Shown here piece after piece: positions 13,201 to 23,470 of a stretch of DNA of 64,000 bases (position 1 is the first letter of the stretch; every line of letters begins with the position of its first letter). The stretch lies in assembly GCA_947652115.1 (NCBI GenBank), contig OX393562.1:19107747-19171746 (forward strand). Direction: 5' to 3'. A model generated the notes under the pieces. The model had not been told where the DNA came from, made no database searches, and worked only from the letters and a program-made list of their open reading frames with translations. This DNA is from Blastomussa wellsi. Its lineage: Eukaryota > Cnidaria > Anthozoa > Scleractinia > Plerogyridae. The position numbers were made by a program, and so were the translations under genes.

Positions 13201-16200
13201 GGCCGAGAATATCATCGAGCGGACACGTGTCGTATCGTTGATTTTTTCGGTGATCGACTTGATCGGAATTTGTTTTGTTGTCTGTTCGTGCTAGATATCT
13301 ACATCCGTCATCGGTAGCGCCACGCTCTAGCTTGTATAGTTTGAAACCTCGATTGACTTTATAATTACTTGGTTCATAGCATTCACACACGAAGCAAGGC
13401 TTCGAACATGTAATCTAAGTAAACTATTTATTCACAATGTGAAGCCGCAACGCTTTTGAACATGAAGCGTCGGTCCTCGATCGACTTTTTATTTTTGTTC
13501 TCGTTTTCAAATGTGAGGTCACGCTTCGAACATTCAGTCCAAGTTAACTCTTCATTCACAAAGTAAAGCCGCAACGCTTTTGAGCAGGAAGCCTCCACTG
13601 ATTTTGAATTCACATGCGAAGCCACGCTTCGAACGCGTAATCAAAGTTAACTTTTTACTCACAAAGTGAAGCCGATCACTTTGATCACTTTCATGTTTAC
13701 GCCGGTGAGAGCATGTATTTTCATTTGGGTGAATGAAAAATAGTTTCAGTCGAAGGAAAACGTCTTCGTTTGAAAGAAACACTATTCTAAGTCATCTTCA
13801 GGAACTCTGAAAGTATTTTGATAACTTACTTATGCATTTCTTTTTAATAATATAACACTTTTCATTTCGCGTGGCGGCGCCCAACTTGCATGTTTCGCCG
13901 AAAACAGAAATTTACCTGGATTTCAGCATCAAAAATGCTGCCTTCGTTTTCGCGGTGGAAATATGCGACTTCTTAGTTTTCACATACAGTTTCTTCTGTT
14001 TTAATTAATATATCGTTGTTGAGTTAATTGTTTTACAGAGAAACTGAAAAATGCTCGTAGAAAATTGCTAAAATTAAGAAATAAACACAGCGTTTTCGTT
14101 CCCAATGCGGCTATTTTTATCTTGGAAAGAAATTTGATCAGGGCAGATTTTGATCACGTGCTAGGCAACCACTTCTGAGCCGTGAGCGTACGCCACGCAA
14201 TCAACAAAATAACGCTATAAATTGTAATTTTCGTCAAGCTTCATCTAAACACTTGAAAACACAAATGCAAAAACTGATAATGTTTCTAAGCATTAGAAGA
14301 CGAAAAAGTTATTCGCATTTTACTGATTTGTAAACTATATAATTCATACTCTGAAGAAAGATGAGCGAAGACGACGGCTGTATTCTACATGTATTTTACA
14401 AATCAACCGAACATTCGCAAAAGGGAGCTGGGAGGGAAATGGCTATCGTAAAGTTTATGATAAGAAACACAATGTTGGTCATGACTTTTACAGAAGTGGT
14501 GGCTCCAAACGAGAGATATCGAATACTTTACAAAGCTCGCCGGCATGCCGTAAAATTTAAAAGAGCTTTTTCAATTGTCTCACCAGCGCGTGAGCAAACT
14601 TTTCCCTGTCAAAAATTGAATGAATGTTAACAGCGCATCTTAAGAACTTCGATAATACACTCTTTCTGTAAATTTGGACTGTTTCAGCGTTTGAATCATC
14701 CAATTGTGCCAAATAGAACGAGAGATATCGAATACTTTTCAAAGCTCGCCGGCATGCCGTAAAATTTCAAAGAGCTTTTTCAATTGTCTCACCAGCGCGT
14801 GCCGAGAGCAAACTTTTCCCTGTCAAAAATTGAATGAATGTTAACAGCGCATCTAAAGAACTTCGATAATACACTCTTTCTGTAAATTTGGACTGTTTCA
14901 GCGTTTGAATCATCCAATTGTGCCAAATATAACGAGAGATATCGAATACTTTTCAAAGCTCGCCGACATGCCGTAAAATTTCAAAGAGCTTTTTCAATTG
15001 TCTCACCAGCGCGTGCCGAGAGCAAACTTTTCCCTGTCAAAAATTGAATGAATGTTAACAGCGCATCTTAAGAACTTCGATAATACAATCTTTCTGTAAA
15101 TTTGGACTATTTCAGCGTTTGAATCATCCAATTGTGCCAAATAAAACCGGACATATCGAAATAGTTTTCAAGGCCGCCAGCGATTGCCGTGAAGTGTCGT
15201 CGTCTCGTCTGTCGCCATACCCATGGGAACTGGCTTCTTGCGAGTAATATATTCCATACTAAACGCTTCAGTGATTCTCGAGAGAAACGAGAACCTTCTC
15301 GCGAGAAACGAGACTCGTATCGCAGGAAACGAGACTCGTATCGCGAGAAACGAGACTCGTATCGCGAGAAACGAGACTCGTATCGCGAGAAACGAGACGA
15401 GAGGTGGTAACTTACATTTGAGCGGTACTGTACTTTTCATAGATTGTTGTTTATTACATTTTATTAAAGTGTCTATACGGCCAAAAGCAATTATTTTGGT
15501 TTTGGTATCTCTAGAACATGTAGAAAACTATTCTGAACAATTTTTTTCTATTCCATCGGTTTTCACCCCAAAATCAAGCTTTAAATTTTCTGCTTTGGCC
15601 ACACCCAATGAAGTTGACTGCGTAACCGAGGATTGGTAACAAATGATACCACTTCAGGCAATTCCTTTCTCTGAGTCAGCAGTATTTGAACACCTCAAAC
15701 AACGCATTTATAAGACATATTATTCGGATGAAATCCCTTACAATCAATTACATTTCTGAATTAACAGTGAAATGATCTGGCAAGAAGATTTGGCGCTTCC
15801 TGGCATGACGTCATGGCCCGTCCTAGAACCAGGGCTCTTTTGTTGTAGCAACTCGCAGTCATCTTCATTGGGCGTAGTCGACGCGGGAACTTTAAAACTC
15901 TATTTTGTGGCAAAAACGTGGAGGAATCCAAAAAATAAAATTGGAATACTTGCTTATGCAACATAAAGATACCAAAAGCATAAAAACCCTTTAGGCCATA
16001 TAGACACTTGAATCTTGTAGGAAGTTGTATGAGTATGATTGCTTTTTGGAAGAAGCACCTGTTATAGGCATTTTCTCTTTCCTTTGTATGATGCTGTCTT
16101 TACTCTTGATGGGCAGCAGAGCTCTTTCATTGTGAACCTGTTCTGTTGATGCTGTTCTGGGTTTCTTCTCATAATCAGCCTCTTCTTCCTCGACTTGTTT

Positions 16201-19200
16201 CCTTTTTCTTTTCTTTCCACTACTTGGAACTCTAAGAGCATATAGCACAAAAATGTTTCAACAGAAACACCACAATTCTACCCTATTGTACATTTATGTT
16301 AGGAACTTGGGTCTAATTTTATTTATTTTGCTGCTGCAAAAAAAGCATATATTATATTTACAGTACAAGTCTGTACATATGCATTGAAGGCTGCTCGGAA
16401 TCCTGGAAACTGGATGTAAACAACCTAATGTTCTGAGCACTGCCATTATAATTATATGACACTTCACTGAATTCATCCAAGCTAAGAAACATTCAAATAA
16501 AGTAAAAATACACTACAAAAGTATCAAAGTAAAATGTACAATGTTATTTACAGGGTTCATACCCATTTTCACAGACAAATTCCCAAGACTTTTCCAGGAC
16601 TCATAATTGTTGAATTTTCCAGGACTCCAAAATTCACATTAAACCCTTTCTCTTACAAGATCCCAATATAAATTCTCCCAACTATAAGCCTTGCATTTGT
16701 TGTAAAGTTAGTTCAGAAAAATTCCTTTCTTGATTTTAACAGATTTCAGGGACTTTCACCCCCCTGTATATGAGATTTTCTAAAGGGGCTTCAAAAGTCG
16801 TTTCTGAGGGGTAGCTATGTCAGCATTCTTTGATCTTTCAAATATTTCTAAGGGAGTAAATTTGGACTTACCTCATCAATAGGGGGTGGGGGTTGGATAT
16901 TAAATGGAATGGCCTGCATTAAATAAAACGTAGTAGTTATTCGTATGGCACCCGTTTGCTATTCGTACAGGAGTCCACAATTTTAGTAGGGATTTTCTAT
17001 GCAATTGGTTTATTTTGCCGATGCTAAATACAATATATTTGTTTAGATACATCAAGCAAGGTTAATTTGATTGGACTTAATTGTCTAGTCTCTACAAACT
17101 ACGCAAACAACTCATTTCATGTCACTTCAAATTTTTTTAGTCAATTTATGGAAATGACTGATTTCTACGAGACTAAAGGAAGGTTTTAAACAAAGATGAA
17201 GTATATTGACTTGGTTGGAATAAGTAAGTTATCTACATGGATATAAAGATCCCACACAAGTCATTGTTTGCAATTACTATTTGCCATGACCTAAACAAGC
17301 AGGGGACTGGGTATGAATGCATAAAATCTATTGGGTTCGATTGGGTTGAAAGTGAATACTACCATGTGAAAGGGCATCTAAGCCTTAGCCTTAGATTGTG
17401 AGATTTGAGCATGATTGGAGAAAAGGGAAATCAATGATGGCTATTAAAAATCCCTTGAACAAGGATGGACAGGTGTCCCTCCATACAAAGGTCTCTTAGA
17501 TACAAGATTTTCAAAAGTGTACTGTCTTTGTGTTTAACCCAATCACACTCAGATTCAATAAGCACAATAATGTTTGAATGCTCTTTCCGGTGCCAAGCTT
17601 AATTTATGGATTTAATAGCGAATTGCACAAGTGACGTTATGACTCTTGAGACAAACAAACCAGAATGGCGGACAGTTTTGAAGATTCCTTCAAGTGCAAA
17701 AGCTGGTGTTCCTAAAACACTTTTGAAAGGAAAACGTTGGCTACATTCCCTCTATTTCTCTCAGGATGCGCTAATGTTTCCAAATCTCACACATTCTCAA
17801 TGAGATGTTTTGATGCAGTTTTAATATTTCAGCTTGCACGAAAAAGAAAGTGTTTAACTTAATTACTAAGCAAATTAAACAAGTTTCATTTCTATTGTGT
17901 TACTGAGTTCGGCTAGACGCGATCGCGCTACTGCCGTCGAGTTCTGTAACATATCTTCACGGAGTTTTATTTTGACTGATTTTGAAAATGGCTACAGAGC
18001 GTGAAGGTTAAAATCACGTCAAAAGTTTTGTTGCCAATCAGCGAGTAAGTTCATTCATGGAAGTGAGGTTTGTAATCGCTGCGACCAAGGAAATTATCGC
18101 AGCTTCCTCGTTCACTGATAGCGCTAGTGGCTTCACAACAAAAGAAAAACCCAGGGTAACTACAATATCGTTTGGTTGATTGTTTTCACACGATAATGGC
18201 TGACATGATGTTTGAGCTGCTATTATTCTTCCTTCGAGAAATAAATCATTTTCTCGAAAGCCCTATATAAGAGAAAGTCTTATTTCTGGATCCTCGAAAT
18301 TCGAACCTCGATTCTCGATCCTTGATTCTCAAAAATTTCGAGAATTGAGGATTGAGACGCGAACGTGAGGATCGAGTTTCGAGGATCGAGTCAAGACTGT
18401 CAACTTACTGTTGAGCGGTACTGTATTGCATCGCTGTTTAAATACTGAGGTCAATGTTCAATCTATATTTTAGTTTCGTATATTTTAGTTTCACTAGACA
18501 TGCATGACTAGATAATTTAGTTTGAATTGAATCAACTGCAATTATCATCAATATATGCGGCCAAATTGAAATTTGGCCTCGTAAAAACACACGTTGTACG
18601 GGGCCGCAATGGCCCTGAAGCTGATTGGTTCAAGCAATGAATTTAAACCAATCAGATTACGTTCAGTCCGTTTGATGCTGGAAAACCATCAAGGTGCGTA
18701 CAAGTGAACAGCAAGCTTTGAAGTTCAGTTTCACACAAAATGCCAAAATAGTTTTCAGAGAGAAAAACCGGTCTACTTGTTATAAATGGAAAGAATGAAG
18801 CCAAAAAATTCGGATTTAGACTGAAGATAGGCTGGAAGCAAGCAAGTTCTTGTCGTGTTTACAAGAAGCGAAACATTGTTCACTTGATTGAAGTACTGCG
18901 GGAATTTTACACCGACGATCAACTGTAAAACGTAAGTTCGTCAAATATTATGATTATCCATGAGTTCTTAACTCATTGGCAATTATTTTCCAGACATCGT
19001 AGTTATATCCGCTAAGTTCTACACCTGTTCAAAACATATCGGTCCAGCTTTTACAGTTATAACATTTTCAGCGCGAAGTAAGTTCTTACTTGTATTCTTG
19101 AAAACTTTACTAAATTTGTTTAATATCAGGATATTATTTGGTCTTGTATATTGACAACAATGACAAAAACATGACTTTTATCGGGACTATTGTTTATTGG

Positions 19201-19702
19201 CACCCTTGTAGTGTCATTTGCGACCCTCGCGCTTCGCGCTCGGGTCGTAAAATTATGACGCTACGCGGGCGCCAATAAACAATAATCCCTCAAAAAGTCA
19301 TGTTAATACCCTATTAACATAATCGCTTGATGCATCGCAACAGATATATAATATTTTGGATGACCAAAATATAAGTAATTACATAGAAAATCTCCTAAAA
19401 TTATTGACTACCGTACGAATAGCAAATACAAGACGGCGTACATGCACAGGTGCCGTACGAATAGCCCTTGCGTAAACAAAATTACAGTAAAAATACACGC
19501 CTTTTTCCAACATTTATCCTTACAAAAAGACTTACTCTGCTACTACTTGCTGCAAAAATGCAAAACTCCTGTGAAAATCTTGAAAATACTCCAAGTCTTC
19601 GGGGTCGAGTGCACCGTTGTCCACGGTCACATCTTCGTCCTCCGGAGGTGCAATCCCCGCAGCTTTGCCTCTTTTTTTCCCCCTTCCTTTGGCCATTATC
19701 AT
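1233..19702 (-). CDS. NOC3L: NOC3L, nucleolar complex protein 3 homologue (15 coding exons, 3' end outside window)
   Basis: NOC3 acts in the nucleolus with NOC2 in 60S pre-ribosome maturation and in replication licensing (family knowledge). Coding exons, 5' to 3' on minus: 19536-19702, 16059-16231, 12531-12727, 11276-11394, 10266-10308, 9636-9729, 9401-9465, 8499-8624, 7170-7241, 5160-5216, 4472-4630, 3456-3536, 2663-2836, 1720-1783, 1233-1304. Each has AG/GT borders and phases join without a stop. Recognisable segments include [10 protein letters not shown] and [39 protein letters not shown] with [31 protein letters not shown] and [13 protein letters not shown], which follow human NOC3L in order. 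About 552 residues are present of roughly 800 expected; no further exon was found in 1-1232. Start is ATG 19702 or 19696; the basic N-terminus is shorter than human, so an upstream exon is possible. Confidence is high for identity and moderate for the exact start. Confidence 0.9.
2984..3181. mobile_element. Palindromic MITE in NOC3L intron
   Basis: Arms beginning GGCCACCCAACAAAC and ending GTTTGTTGGGTGACC pair over about 65 bases each, around a loop of about 60 bases. It lies between NOC3L exons at 2663-2836 and 3456-3536 and carries no gene. Confidence 0.65.
4111..4340. mobile_element. Near-perfect 230-bp foldback element
   Basis: The whole segment reads as one palindrome centred near 4225. 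The arms start CAGTCTC and contain GAGGGGCGAG and TTTCGTGGG, matching their reverse complement on the other side with few mismatches. Open frames here are mirror images created by the palindrome, not genes. It sits in a NOC3L intron. Confidence 0.75.
4745..4978. mobile_element. MITE with TTAAAGGAGC ends
   Basis: The left end GCTTAAAGGAGCAGTGTCA is inverted relative to the right end TGACGTAGCTCCTTTAAAG. An identical stretch of the right end occurs at about 45002-45028, so this is a dispersed family. It is intronic in NOC3L. Confidence 0.65.
5331..5530. mobile_element. Palindromic MITE with TTCGGCTAAC ends
   Basis: Inverted arms of about 75 bases run from TTCGGCTAACATG to CGTTAGCCGAA; GATTCATTTGGGAGGTTACA lies in one arm and its complement in the other. 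A related single end (AAGGATGTAAACACGTAAGC) occurs near 2085-2110. Confidence 0.65.
5876..6106. mobile_element. MITE with AACCC...TAGGGTT ends
   Basis: The left arm has TTTTCGCTAAAATAAA and GTTCGAAATGCA. The right arm has TTATTTTAGCGAAAA and GCGTTTCGAAC in inverse order. It abuts a LINE fragment that begins just after it. Confidence 0.6.
6107..6920 (+). mobile_element. 5'-truncated non-LTR retrotransposon, C-terminal coding end and 3' tail
   Basis: An open frame from about 6119 to 6472 encodes the C-terminal tail typical of jockey/CR1-like reverse transcriptase ORFs: a [16 protein letters not shown] helix, then [21 protein letters not shown] and LAGFKRAVR. It ends in TGA. An AT-rich 3' UTR follows and the copy closes with ATTGATTTGATTGATTGATT, a short tandem tail typical of such LINEs. 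The catalytic domain is missing, so it is a dead copy. Confidence 0.7.
7824..7900 (-). repeat. tRNA-like SINE head, left arm of an inverted pair
   Basis: On minus this 77-base segment has an A box (TAGCTCAGTGG), a D-stem GCTC/GAGC, a B box (GGTTCAAATC) and GAGTCTC/GGGACTC ends that can pair. The anticodon stem pairs poorly. With matching flanks on both sides (to about 7790 and 7950) it is the mirror of the segment at 8152-8228. It is more likely a tRNA-derived repeat than a working tRNA. Confidence 0.65.
8152..8228 (+). repeat. tRNA-like SINE head, right arm of an inverted pair
   Basis: This copy has TAGCTCAGTGG (A box), GGTTCAAATCC (B box), a TGGG/CCCA T-stem and GAGTCTC/GGGACTC terminal pairing. 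The anticodon stem TCCG/CGGA would place GGA in the loop, but the loop is large or closed by a mismatch. Homology to the other copy extends through CTTGCTCGCCATAGAG on one side and GTTGATGCCATTTC on the other, giving arms of about 170 bases. Confidence 0.65.
9314..9350 (+). repeat. Fragment of SINE tRNA-like head
   Basis: GGTGTGGTGGCCTAACGGTTAGAGCA matches the A-box half of the SINE at 45847-46140 and stops before the B box. It lies about 50 bases downstream of a NOC3L exon, in an intron. Confidence 0.5.
9770..10201. mobile_element. 432-bp MITE with 9-bp target duplication and CATTATGC repeats
   Basis: The ends TAGGGTTAGATACATTATGC and GCATAATGTATCTAACCCT are inverted. AATAAGTAC flanks the element at 9761-9769 and 10202-10210, a perfect 9-bp target-site duplication. 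CATTATGC or close variants recur many times inside in both orientations. It sits in the NOC3L intron between exons 9636-9729 and 10266-10308. Confidence 0.85.
10485..10516 (+). repeat. Short SINE tail fragment
   Basis: AATGGACTGGCATCCCACCC followed by AGAGGGAGTAATAAT matches the tail block of the SINE copies at 95-400 and 45847-46140. No head is present. Confidence 0.45.
11640..12124 (-). pseudogene. Degraded coding remnant, probably of a retroelement
   Basis: On minus, a frame ending near 11745 reads [12 protein letters not shown] and [19 protein letters not shown], then stops. Coding-like sequence ([13 protein letters not shown]) continues after the stop, and [13 protein letters not shown] follows only after a frame change. 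Low-complexity composition plus two stops and a frameshift point to a decayed mobile-element ORF in a NOC3L intron. The parent family is not recognised. Confidence 0.4.
12327..12510. mobile_element. MITE with CAGGGTTGTCAATAA ends
   Basis: CAGGGTTGTCAATAA at the left is inverted to CTTATTGACAACCCTG at the right, a hAT-like CAGGG...CCCTG pair. No clear 8-bp duplication is visible. The element ends 20 bases from the donor end of the NOC3L exon at 12531. Confidence 0.6.
13035..13150. repeat. 21-bp tandem array, left end of the TIR element
   Basis: About five units of TATCGCGAGAAACGAGACTC plus G repeat head to tail. Each unit is partly self-complementary (CTCGTTTCTC/GAGAAACGAG). The matching array at the other end is in the same orientation, not inverted. 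Confidence 0.85.
14508..15180. repeat. ~214-bp tandem repeat, three units plus a partial fourth
   Basis: Units start at 14508, 14717, 14931 and 15145, each with ACGAGAGATATCGAATAC or a variant. Each full unit contains CTCGCCGGCATGCCG and TCACCAGCGCGTG. Units 2 and 3 are nearly identical, so expansion looks recent. No coding role is evident. Confidence 0.85.
15290..15400. repeat. 21-bp tandem array, right end of the TIR element
   Basis: It has the same CGCGAGAAACGAGACTCGTA unit as at 13035-13150, four to five copies, in direct orientation to that array. It ends one step before the right TIR. Confidence 0.85.
18392..18426. repeat. Single right end of a second CAGTACCGCTCAA-type element
   Basis: GACTGTCAACTTACTGTTGA then GCGGTACTG matches the TIR of the 13007-15430 element and is followed by TA. 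Upstream (18280-18390) are repeated TCGAGGATCGAG-like motifs reminiscent of subterminal repeats. A left partner end was not found. Confidence 0.5.
19167..19307. mobile_element. Foldback element with AACATGACTTTT ends
   Basis: AACATGACTTTTATCGGGAC and ATTGTTTATTGGC at the left pair with GCCAATAAACAAT and AAAAAGTCATGTT at the right. The centre is a GC-rich segment containing CGCGCTTCGCGCTCGGG. Confidence 0.65.
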
Positions 19703-19804
19703 CTGAAACTTGCCTAGTAAGACAAAACTTTACAAGAAGTCTAATCCAAAAGCAGTGATTCGTCTAATTACGGGGAAGAAAAGAAACGTCCAAACAATGC
19801 CAAT

Positions 19805-19835
19805 CTGTCCACCATCTTGAATATGAGCCTAAATT
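19805..19835 (-). promoter_or_regulatory. Possible YY1-type core promoter motif of NOC3L
   Basis: On the minus strand the sequence CAAGATGGTGG occurs about 120 bp upstream of the NOC3L start codon. It matches the YY1-type element common near the start of metazoan housekeeping and ribosome-biogenesis genes. The ATG inside it opens only a short reading frame that stops, so it probably lies in or near the 5' UTR. This is an inference from motif and position only. Confidence 0.35.
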
Positions 19836-20955
19836 TCTCCACGTGCACCCAGCGTACAACCGGAGCACAAACTTTGACTTCATATAAGATACCGGCAGCT
19901 AAGATCCTACTGGAAGCCGGAAGCTCCTAAAAAGGAAGCGTTGCCTCAGAAGCGAAGCTTTAAACACGGAGCGAGCCTATAAAAAGGCCCCGTCTAGCAT
20001 TTTGTTGGCTTTGATTTTAAACAGAAAAGCTCCGCAAATTTTCCTTTTTAATTGCGAGCTCTGTTTTTTTTATGTGGAATTAACAACCTCAAGTACAATA
20101 TATACCACTAATAATCTTTTTCCATGCAAGTTAAACAAATTTAAACAGAAATTTATACACAAATCCTGAAAATTCAAGCTCAAACGAAAGTACTTGGCTT
20201 CATGGGCTAAGAATCCAAACAAAAGACGAATGACGATGTTTGGGAGTGGCTTCCAGTGACTGTCGAATTGTGGACTAACCAGGAAAGCACGCTCTTTTCA
20301 AACTTGCTGAAACTAGGCATGTTGTTTGGTTTATCGTCAAGTCGCTTGCCGCAACGAAATTCTGTATTAAATTTTGCAACACGACAGTTACTTGTATCTT
20401 CCTCCATTTCCGTATTTTCGATAGTCTCCTACACAGCCGTTATTAGGGGATTGCGTTACACTCGTCCCCACCAACGTCTGCTCAGCCGAGGCCAACATTC
20501 CTTTCCGCCACTTCGCCAATCAGATTTTACCTACGAAAATCCGGAAAGCCGACCTTCACCTTGACCGCCGCTTAGCCAATCAGATTTTACCAACTAAAAT
20601 CCCCACGACGCTTCTCCCGCCGCGATGCCAGGGACGATTCATTTTGCTCCAAGTCAGAGACTTCTCTGGTAAATTCATTTTAGATGAAAGCAAGTTCTGA
20701 ATTTGAGAAGGGAAACTTATTTACTGAAGGGAAGAGAGTAGCCTGCGAACAGCAGACGCATTTCCGGTCGTCGCTTCTCTCCTTCCGAAAAATAGCGTCT
20801 GCGAAAACGAGCCGAAATAAAATTTCCATGACGTCAAAGCTTTTGTCCTGTTGTTGGCCAATAAAATTCACTGATAGAATTTGACACTCGAGTACACGCG
20901 CGATGCAGAGTCAGAGACGCGGGAACTTTCGATTAGTTTAGAACTGGCATTTGCG

Positions 20956-23197
20956 ATGAGCTCGGGCGAAACACCGAAAAAGATTTCCACGTCTGAGGTT
21001 TGTTTTCTATGCAAAGTAAAAGTTTCCACTGAAGAGAAGATAAAAGTGTTTGGAAGTAGCAGTAGTAGCAGAAGTAGTAGAACTCGAGAAGGAAATGAAA
21101 CAAGATTTTACAAATGATGGCCCGTTCCGTGTAAAACGACTCGCTAAAGAGCCAGGACAAACGCCAGAGGCGAAAAAGAGTCTGAGCTTTGGAGGTGCGA
21201 ATGTAAATAATCGATCGCAATTAAATGTCACGTTCGATCCGAGCTTTGGTGCTTCTTCCTTTGTAAGCCCTTCTCCGCCTCCCGTTGTCACTTTTGGAGC
21301 TGTTAGCCCAATTGCCCCAGTAGCTTTGCTTTCATCTCGTCGTTTTCTCGTTCCAAACGGCTTGCTTCAAAATGCTTCTGGAGGAGTAACATCGGGCTTC
21401 ACTGACCGAGTGTTGACCTCCACGCCAAAGTCGAAACAAGTCGAGTTTCAGAATCCAGAAACACCCATTACAGAGATTATAAAGGAGTCTAAAGTACATC
21501 TCACTGTAGCATATCCAAGCAAAACTTTTCACAAGGAATTGAAAGGTGATTTTGCAGTTCTTGGCAAAGCAATTATTAACGGATCCCCGCAGAGAATTGC
21601 AAGAGCTGTGCTAAAAAATATCGCACTTCGAAAGGTTGTTGTCGAGAAAGTGCTTCAGTTGATGAACACGCAGTTAAATGACATTTGTTCCAGAAAACGG
21701 CCAACTATTCTTAGAGCTAACACGAAGGACGAAATCGAGAACTTTGACTTCGAGAAAGCCTGCCTCGAATGGAAAGAGAGAGCTCCAATTTTTTATGCTT
21801 TCCTCATGACGTGTGCAGGCGAACAAAAGGAGAAAGCTTTGGAATGGCTACCAAGTGTAGCAGTTTCAGGATCAATCCTCCTAAAGCAGCGCAATTCCCA
21901 TATGAATGCCTGTGCCACAATTCTTGGAATTCTCATCAAGTCAAGATCTTTGGAGGTGAGAGCAGTGTCTTATTAAAAGCATTTTTTCATAGTAGTTCTG
22001 TCAGTTTTGTCAAATAATATCAAAATATAACTTCTCCTTGTTGCCCTTTCATATTTCCTATAGAATTAATAAGGAGAAGTAGTTAAAATAGCAAGCAAAT
22101 TTATCTTGTGCGATCATCTCCCGTCAATTCACATGACCACTCTGATTAATAAAAGCATTTATATTACCAGGAGAAATTTGATGCTGGTCACTTGTAGGAT
22201 TTCTTAAAAGGGTTAAGGCCTTAATATAGCACTAAATGTCAAGGGATCCCTATAATAGCTACCATTAAAATGGTATCTTGCCCAGATTGCAAAAACTATG
22301 CCCTATTTCAGACTAAAATGGTTCCAAAATCATACCTTTTGCCACCACATACAAGAGAACCCCTCATGCTCTTGCAGGTTACCCCTCCCAGGTTATAAAA
22401 TCATATATGTCGAGTCGTTCTTAATGTTGTTACTGTTATTATTGTCTTAATAACAACATTCTCGAATCTGATTTGTTCTAAGCAACAGTTTTTTTTTTCA
22501 GGAATTATACTCTACTCAGCCTTCTTAATTCTCATTACTCTTTATTTCATTTTATTTGTTAAATTTTTTAACATTTTTCTAGGCAACAATGGATCGACTT
22601 GCCAAGCTGAAAGTCACATGCTCCAATGTCAGAATCCGTGCAAAGCTTGATTTACTTGGCGAAGACCATGGAAAAGAAATCATTAATCTTCAGCAGAAAA
22701 TGTCTAAGGAAGAGGAATTGGTTGCAGAACAAGAGAAAAGAGTAGTTACACTTACTGAAATGTGCAGTTTACAAGGGCATGCATGCAACCCCCATTGTGT
22801 TCAGGATACTTCAAAGGCCAAAAAAGATCTCAAACACGCTAAGTTGGATATGCACACTGGCTTTGCCATTGCATTTGACAACATTGATGGAAGGCGTGAG
22901 CGGAAACACATGACCAAGGATAACCAGAATTTGGACTTTCATTGGGTGAATCACAAAATCATAATGAACAGAGTTACAGGCAATGGACTTGGCACTTCTA
23001 AAAGAGACATTAATGGTGTGTCAAACATCAAATTTCTCCCTACTGTCCAAGATCAGAAGCTCCAGCGACACAATTACACAGTGCTAGTGTCGAGGATTCT
23101 TGTGGAAAATTTACAATGCTTTTCCTTTTTGAAGAATGTGTGCATTTATCACATACCACACAAATATTCCAAGGAGATGGCTAAGAAATCTGAAACT
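20956..23197 (+). pseudogene. DUF6589-like transposase candidate, frameshifted and 3'-truncated
   Basis: Not assigned with certainty. ATG 20956 opens a frame with MSSGETPKK and a C-x2-C knuckle (CFLCKVKV) then KVFGSSS; it stops at 21117. Coding continues in the +1 frame from about 21050 through an AGT/AGC microsatellite to a GAG|GTGAGA donor at 21955. It resumes at 22583 (TTTTTCTAG acceptor, phase 0) to an ACT|GTAAGT donor at 23197. Blocks such as FRVKRLAKEPGQ, RAPIFYAFLMT, GFAIAFDNIDG, NYTVLVSRILV and HIPHKYSKEM recall the amino-terminal part of cnidarian DUF6589-domain proteins (from memory). The exons carrying the expected C-terminal domain are absent. It points at the helicase gene tail to tail. 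Confidence 0.6.
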
Positions 23198-23470
23198 GTA
23201 AGTTAGTTTTGGAATTACACTACTACTGGTAAAGAGAATAAAGCAAGCATGAAAGTTAATGTGATATCTGTATGGCATGGAAACTGGAAACAGAAAAAAA
23301 TATATATATCTAAAAAATGGCTAAGCTAAACTATACATGTATGAAAACCACCAGTATGTTTTAATAAAAAGGAACCTAATGTACTTATCATCTGCAAGGA
23401 ATATCAAGAAAATGGTGTAGTGCATGTAACAAAAAAAAAAAAGGAGTGATCTTGGTTTTGAAGCAAGATT

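Larger units (their letters stand above)
13007..15430. mobile_element. 2.4-kb TA-flanked TIR element made of tandem repeats
   Basis: The TIR CAGTACCGCTCAAATG (to 13034) is inverted at 15403-15430, and each end is flanked by TA (13005-13006 and 15431-15432), as for Tc1/mariner-type insertions. Just inside each TIR is an array of a 21-bp unit containing CGCGAGAAACGAGACTCG. The centre-right holds three copies of a ~214-bp unit. No transposase is visible; the many open frames are produced by the arrays. A related single end (GAGCGGTACTG) lies at about 18392-18426. It interrupts the NOC3L intron between 12727 and 16059. Confidence 0.85.
16935..19466. mobile_element. Probable 2.5-kb TIR element in NOC3L intron 1
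   Basis: TTATTCGTATGGCACC and TTTGCTATTCGTAC at the left are inverted to GTACGAATAGCAAA and GGTGCCGTACGAATAG at 19410-19466. Nested inside are a 141-bp palindrome (19167-19307) and the end of a CAGTACCGCTCAA element (18392-18426). A coding-like peptide on plus (18775-18928) has [11 protein letters not shown] and [13 protein letters not shown] before a stop. No target duplication is obvious, so the boundaries are approximate. Confidence 0.5.

Noticed and set aside
12940..13390. Several overlapping open frames rich in SREKRD or ARNETRI repeats
   Set aside because: All are translations of the 21-bp tandem array; open in several frames on both strands, with no homology to a protein.
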